From Berberis thunbergii (lineage: Eukaryota; Streptophyta; Magnoliopsida; Ranunculales; Berberidaceae): a stretch of DNA of 64,000 nucleotides. The stretch lies in the NCBI GenBank assembly GCA_003290165.1, contig QNQO01008328.1, forward strand, positions 248,001 through 312,000, given 5' to 3'. Both the position numbers and the translations under genes were made by a program. This document shows positions 59,619-64,000 of this stretch, in pieces. Numbering within the stretch: position 1 is the stretch's first letter; every line of letters begins with the position of its first letter. The notes beneath the pieces are model-generated. The model made no database searches and was not told where the DNA came from. It saw only the letters and a program-made list of their open reading frames with translations.

Positions 59619-61563
59619 TGTAATACCCGCCAAATTAAATAAATAAATAAAAATTTCTTATTTAATAATTGTGGTGTATATTGTAATCTCATTTATTGGG
59701 AAAAAGATTTTTGTTTGTCATTACTAAATAAAATAAAGTGTGCGTGTATTTAGCCAAAAATTTGTAAACCCTAATGTTGATGGATTGTTACTCAATTGTA
59801 TTTGGGCTTGGTTTTGGGCTTTTATTTAACTAATGGTTAGGGTTTTATTTTGTGAAAGAGGGTGTGTGCATTTAAAAGTTCGGTGGGGGCGAATAGCCAC
59901 GCACCATATAAAGAGAATAACCCTATTCCTTCATATTTTTTTTTCTTTTCTACTTCAACTGTCACGGGGGTTTGTGAGTTTCTTCATCTCTTTCACTTAT
60001 ACTGTGAGTTTTTCATCAAACTTTGGTTACCCATTTCATCAATCTCTTTGAATTTGAGTTGAATTTGTTGTTTGATTGAATTTTGTGATACCCATTTAAT
60101 GAAAATTTGAGTAGGTTTTGTGGTTTGGTGTTTTCAGCTTATGTGAGGATTCCATTTGGTTGGATACTTATGATACCAATTTCATGAATTTACTTCTTTT
60201 TTTAAGTTCCATTATATGATCTTTGAGTTGATTTTGATGTTTAGTGTTTTTTTTTTTTTTTTTATCGAATTTCTATTATACCCATTTGTTTAGATACTTG
60301 TTCATGTGTTAGTTAAAGTGGGATCAAAAATAGCAGAAAAGAGAAACTTTGGGGGTAGGATAATTAGAATTTAAACAGGCCTCAATTTTATGATTTCTTT
60401 AGACATTCATATTGAATGCCTTGGAGAGAGTACTGCCCTTTAGTTGTAGTTGACAATACAAGTCCAGCTTGTGCATTTCTATAGGCATAAAATATTGTTG
60501 TGGCCGGTTCCTTTGCATTTGCATATGGTGCAAGGTTCCCTGTGGAAACACATGGTAACCCATTCTTGTTTGTATACGTGCGATATTATTATGGGTATGC
60601 AGACTTGCTTGCATATCAGTGCACCGTTCTATATGAGTTCGGTTGCACGTGTAGATTTAGGAAGAATACTTGCCTGTGATCAAACTTCGGGTGAGATGAC
60701 ATGACACTCGAAGTGGCACCCCACTTGGGTCATGTACGCCCCGAGTGGCTTCGATGGCAAGGGAGGCACACTTGGGTGAGGTGTGTTCGGCACAAGGAGG
60801 ATAGTGCGATTGTGGAAAAGAAGCGAGATTTCTTTTTGTGTATGTGCATAAATACCTTAAAGGAAGAAACTAAATGCTCATTCAACCATTGAATGAGAAC
60901 TATATGTCTTCCTAAAGGTATAAAATATGTTTTGTTAATATTTCAATAATAGTCCAATAGGACTATGAATTGTATTATAGTTTGAAAATAAATCACATTT
61001 GTGAGGACTGATAACTTAGAAATATTATCCGGTTGCTTCTAACATTTTCATGCAGGATGAAAAGTCTCCTCATATTTCTGCAGGTCAGACTTGCATAGTC
61101 AAATTCTATAGCGTAAGTATTAGTAAATGCATATTATTTATTAGGATGATGACACCTTTGCCTCATTGAGGAACTACCTATTGGTGTAATGTTGTTGTTT
61201 GTGTTTAGCTTGATGTTTATCACGCGCAATTTTATTGATTTTGGGATGAAAATTTCTCACACCGGCTTTATTGCTGACCCAACTGAGCTTTTGCTTCTTG
61301 GGTACATTCCTTTTGGAATGTAGCCAATTAGCCTTTCAGGTTTAGAGATTTTGAGCTGCGTTACTAGAGTTTCGCTAGTGAGCTAGCCACGTCAGTCCTT
61401 TCCCAGTTTGATTTTTATTTGTTACAGTAATTAAATCATGATTAGTTGTTGTTGCTATTTGTTTCTGTTGGTATTGAATTTTCACGTCCCGAGTTTTGGG
61501 GGAAACGGATAATCATACGTGGATTTTAGAATTTTTGTTTTCTTCAAAAATCGGGGCGTGACA
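59619..61563 (+). repeat. 5' LTR
   Basis: Starts TGTAATACCCGCC and ends GGGGCGTGACA (1945 bp). Short ORFs within it recur in the other LTR and are not genes. Confidence 0.9.
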
Positions 61564-61566
61564 GTT

Positions 61567-61578
61567 TGGTATCAGAGC
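61567..61578 (+). promoter_or_regulatory. Primer-binding site
   Basis: TGGTATCAGAGC, complementary to initiator tRNA-Met, lies 3 bp inside the 5' LTR. Confidence 0.95.
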
Positions 61579-61833
61579 ATTTGGTTAGCCTAGGCTGGCA
61601 TAGAATCTAGGTGATCCTCGGAATGTGGATATGGGAGAGTAGTAGTGTGAATGTTTAGAGAGAAAGTGACAAGGGTGAAACTTGAACTTTTATTATTATT
61701 TCTTTTTCTTCGTGAATCTTGAGATGAGATTTCTGTGACTAACTTATTTTAATGTCAGTAGTGGGTGACATTATTCTGTGTAGTTTTCTTGTAGCGGTTT
61801 GTTATTCTGAATCTTTAGTTAACTCTTTTCGCG

Positions 61834-62036
61834 AATCTTGGGACGAGATTCTTTTGAGTTGTATATATTGTAACACCCCTACTTTTTCAATAACAATTAA
61901 AATTTATGCAACTAAAAATTTAATTGAAAATTTTGTTTTAAAATCTTCTTTCGTTTGACAAATTATATTTTTCAAAATTCGCTTAACTTTCTTTTCTTTC
62001 GAATCTCGGGACGAGATTTTTTTGAGTTGTATATAT
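61834..62036 (+). repeat. Duplicated polypurine-tract/LTR-start junction
   Basis: GGGACGAGATTC...GAGTTGTATATATTGTAACACC (61840-61885) and GGGACGAGATTTTTTTGAG...TTGTAATACC (62008-62045) are two copies of the segment that precedes the 3' LTR. The first ends in a TGTAACACCCC LTR-like start that is not continued. A third, weaker GAATCTTGAGATGAGATT lies near 61714. Confidence 0.7.
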
Positions 62037-64000
62037 TGTAATACCCGCCAAATTAAATAAATATAAAAAAAATCTTATTTATTAATTGTGGCGTATATTG
62101 TAATCTCATTTATTGGGAAAAATATTTTTGTTTGTCATTACTAAATAAAATAAAATGTGTGTGTATTTAGCCAAAAATTTGTAAACCCTAATATTGAAGG
62201 ATTGTTACTCAATTGTATTTGGGCTTGGTTTTGGGCTTTTATTTAACTAATGGTTAGGGTTTTATTTTGTGAAAGAGGGTGGGTGCATTCGAAAGTTCGG
62301 TGGGGGCAAATAGCCACCCACCATATAAAGAGAATAACCCTATTCCTTCCTTTTTTTTTCTTTTCTCCTTCAACTGTCACGGGGGTTTGTGAGTTTCTTC
62401 ATCTCTTTCATTTATACTGTGAGCTTTTCATCAAACTTTGGTTACCCATTTCATCAATCTCTCTGAATTTGAGTTGATTTTTTTGTTTGATTGAATTTTG
62501 TGATACCCATTTGATGAAAATTTGAGTTGGTTTTGTGGTTTGGTGTCTTCAGCTTATGTGAGGATTCCATTTGGTTGGATTCTTATGATACCAATTTCAT
62601 GAATTTACTTCCTTTTTTAAGTTCCATTATCTGATCTTTGAGTTGATTTTGATGTTTAGTGTTTTTTTGTTTTTTTTTTATCAAATTCTGTTATACCCAT
62701 TAGTTTAGATACTTGTTCATGTGTTAATTAAAGTGGGATCGAAAATAGCAAAAAAGAGAAACTTTGGGGTAGGATAATTAGAATTTAAACATGCCTCAAT
62801 TTTATGATTTCTTTAGACATTCATATTGAATGCCTTGGAGAGAGTACTGCCCTTTAGTTGTAGTTGAAAATACAAGTCCAGCTTGTGCATTTCTATAGGC
62901 ATAAAATATTGTTGTGGCTGGTTCCTTTGCATTTGCATATGGTGCAAGGTTCCCTGTGGAAACACATGGTAATCCATTCCTTGTATACCTTCTAAAACGA
63001 AATAGTGGGGTCGAGTATGAGAAATATTATCACCATACTTGCCTTCTAGCATTTTGATTTTTTTTATCTCATATTTTGGCTAGGATTGACTATTGATGAT
63101 GCTAGTGATGAGCAATTTCTAAAATTGGAGTCAAATTGAACCGTGCTTGGGGTTTTCTTGGTTGTTTACAGATACTTGCAAAAATTACATTTGTCTTAAG
63201 CATCTAATCAATACAATACAACACTCTTAGAATCTTTTTAAATGTAAACGTTGTCTTAAGCATCATTCTAGTTAAGCTATGTGATAAGGACAAGGAACAA
63301 AACGTAAAACAAATGGACGTTCTGATTGACATCTTGAGAGGTCGGGCAACTAGACTAAATAAGAGAGTTTCTGGTCCAAACCTCTTATAAACATTCATCA
63401 GCTTTCTTTGAGGGCCCGCCGGGAGCCATAAGCCGCTCTGTAAGAAAATTCTTCGATGAAGGAGATGATGTCTGGTCTGTATTAGTGTTATGTAGGCTTA
63501 AACCCTTATTTAATTTTGGTTTAGAAGAAAATTTTCTAATAATAGATATTGGCTGGAATTTAACTAAGCACTTATTTTAGCTTGGGGATTTGTATTTTAT
63601 GTGAATTGGTATGCATATTGTTTTTTTTTTCATATGATGCAAAAAGATGGGATATGTGAATTGGCAATGTGTCAAATATTAGTTGTTCCCCAAAAGAATG
63701 GTGGATACTGTGGTTGATTTATTTATGGGAGACAAAGAGTCACCATAAAAGAGTTCTAATTTTAGTTGATTTTTTTATGCTCTTTTCCACAACTCCGAAA
63801 AAAAAATGTGAAAAGAAAAGAAATTTTTGTATGCATACTTGCTTGCGTACGTGTGATATTATTATGGGTATGCAGACTTGCTTGCATCTTGATGCACCGT
63901 TCCATGTGAGTTCGGTTGTACGTGTAGATTTAGGAAGAATACTTGCCAGTGATCAAACTTCGAGTGAGATGACATGACACTCGAGGTGGCACCCCACTTG
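62037..64000 (+). repeat. 3' LTR, incomplete at window end
   Basis: Matches the 5' LTR from its first base, but carries about 850 bp extra (roughly 62985-63835) before similarity resumes at GATATTATTATGGGTATGCA. The extra segment has no recognised ends, so it may be an insertion here or a deletion in the other LTR. Confidence 0.88.

Larger units (their letters stand above)
59619..64000 (+). mobile_element. Non-coding LTR retrotransposon, right end outside the window
   Basis: The 5' LTR is 59619-61563, the internal region 61564-62036, and the 3' LTR starts at 62037 and runs past 64000. The internal region is only 473 bp and has no coding sequence, so the element is non-autonomous or internally deleted. 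It interrupts the Transposase_28-like element. Target duplication cannot be checked because the right end is missing. Confidence 0.88.

Noticed and set aside
60450..60704. 84-codon plus ORF in the 5' LTR
   Set aside because: Part is repeated in the 3' LTR; no protein family.

Overview
This is a nuclear plant (eudicot) window and is dominated by transposable elements. The evidence is intron-bearing genes with GT/AG junctions, plant-type Ty3/gypsy, Ty1/copia, TRIM, hAT, Mutator and L1 elements, and plant gene families (SINAT, LRR-RLK, MATE, RINGLET-type homeobox). The DNA is AT-rich. I cannot name the species. No bacterial operon, CRISPR array, rRNA or true tRNA gene was seen. Most genes are broken. 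The only candidate for an intact non-transposon gene is a 103-codon membrane protein at 6539-6850, minus strand.

Layout, left part. 1-1842 holds the N-terminal part of a Mutator-like (MULE/FAR1-type) transposase gene, minus strand. Its first exon is split by a 683-bp element whose LTR-like halves face each other. 1.9-6.9 kb is AT-rich and carries a long-TIR element, a hAT-type MITE with a perfect 8-bp target duplication, and a foldback MITE. The small membrane-protein gene and its TATA box follow.

Layout, centre. 9009-33394 (minus strand) is one dead gene spread over 24 kb: a GH31 alpha-glucosidase resembling plant heteroglycan glucosidase (HGL1). About 18 exon remnants can be followed from ATG to stop. 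They carry nonsense codons and frameshifts, and some exons are missing. An 8.5-kb Ty3/gypsy element (13454-21994, TSD GAACT) sits inside one exon. A hAT element (9757-11996, TSD TGCGTAGA) sits inside another; it contains a second hAT-like element (10521-11824, TSD TCTCCATC) and a MATE transporter gene fragment. Introns hold a copia 3' end, a TRIM cluster, a poly(A) retrocopy with a 17-bp TSD, and MITE-like repeats.

Layout, right part. 34.7-36.2 kb is a chimera of a RINGLET-type homeobox fragment and a mannose-6-phosphate isomerase fragment, with a tandem 401-bp duplication upstream. 37071-37390 is a complete 320-bp TRIM. 38811-40219 is a hAT-like element. 41618-44380 is a SINAT-type RING E3 ligase gene with two frameshifts. 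49.6-51.1 kb is an LRR receptor-kinase pseudogene. 52.7-56.9 kb is a degenerate L1-type LINE. 56.9-59.6 kb is a retroelement with a Transposase_28-like ORF. 59619-64000 is a non-coding LTR element that runs off the window.

The genes shown do not form a pathway. The biological content is how a host gene decayed and was colonised, and how elements captured and rearranged host sequence. Splice sites and family calls were made by eye from remembered family features, without database searches.
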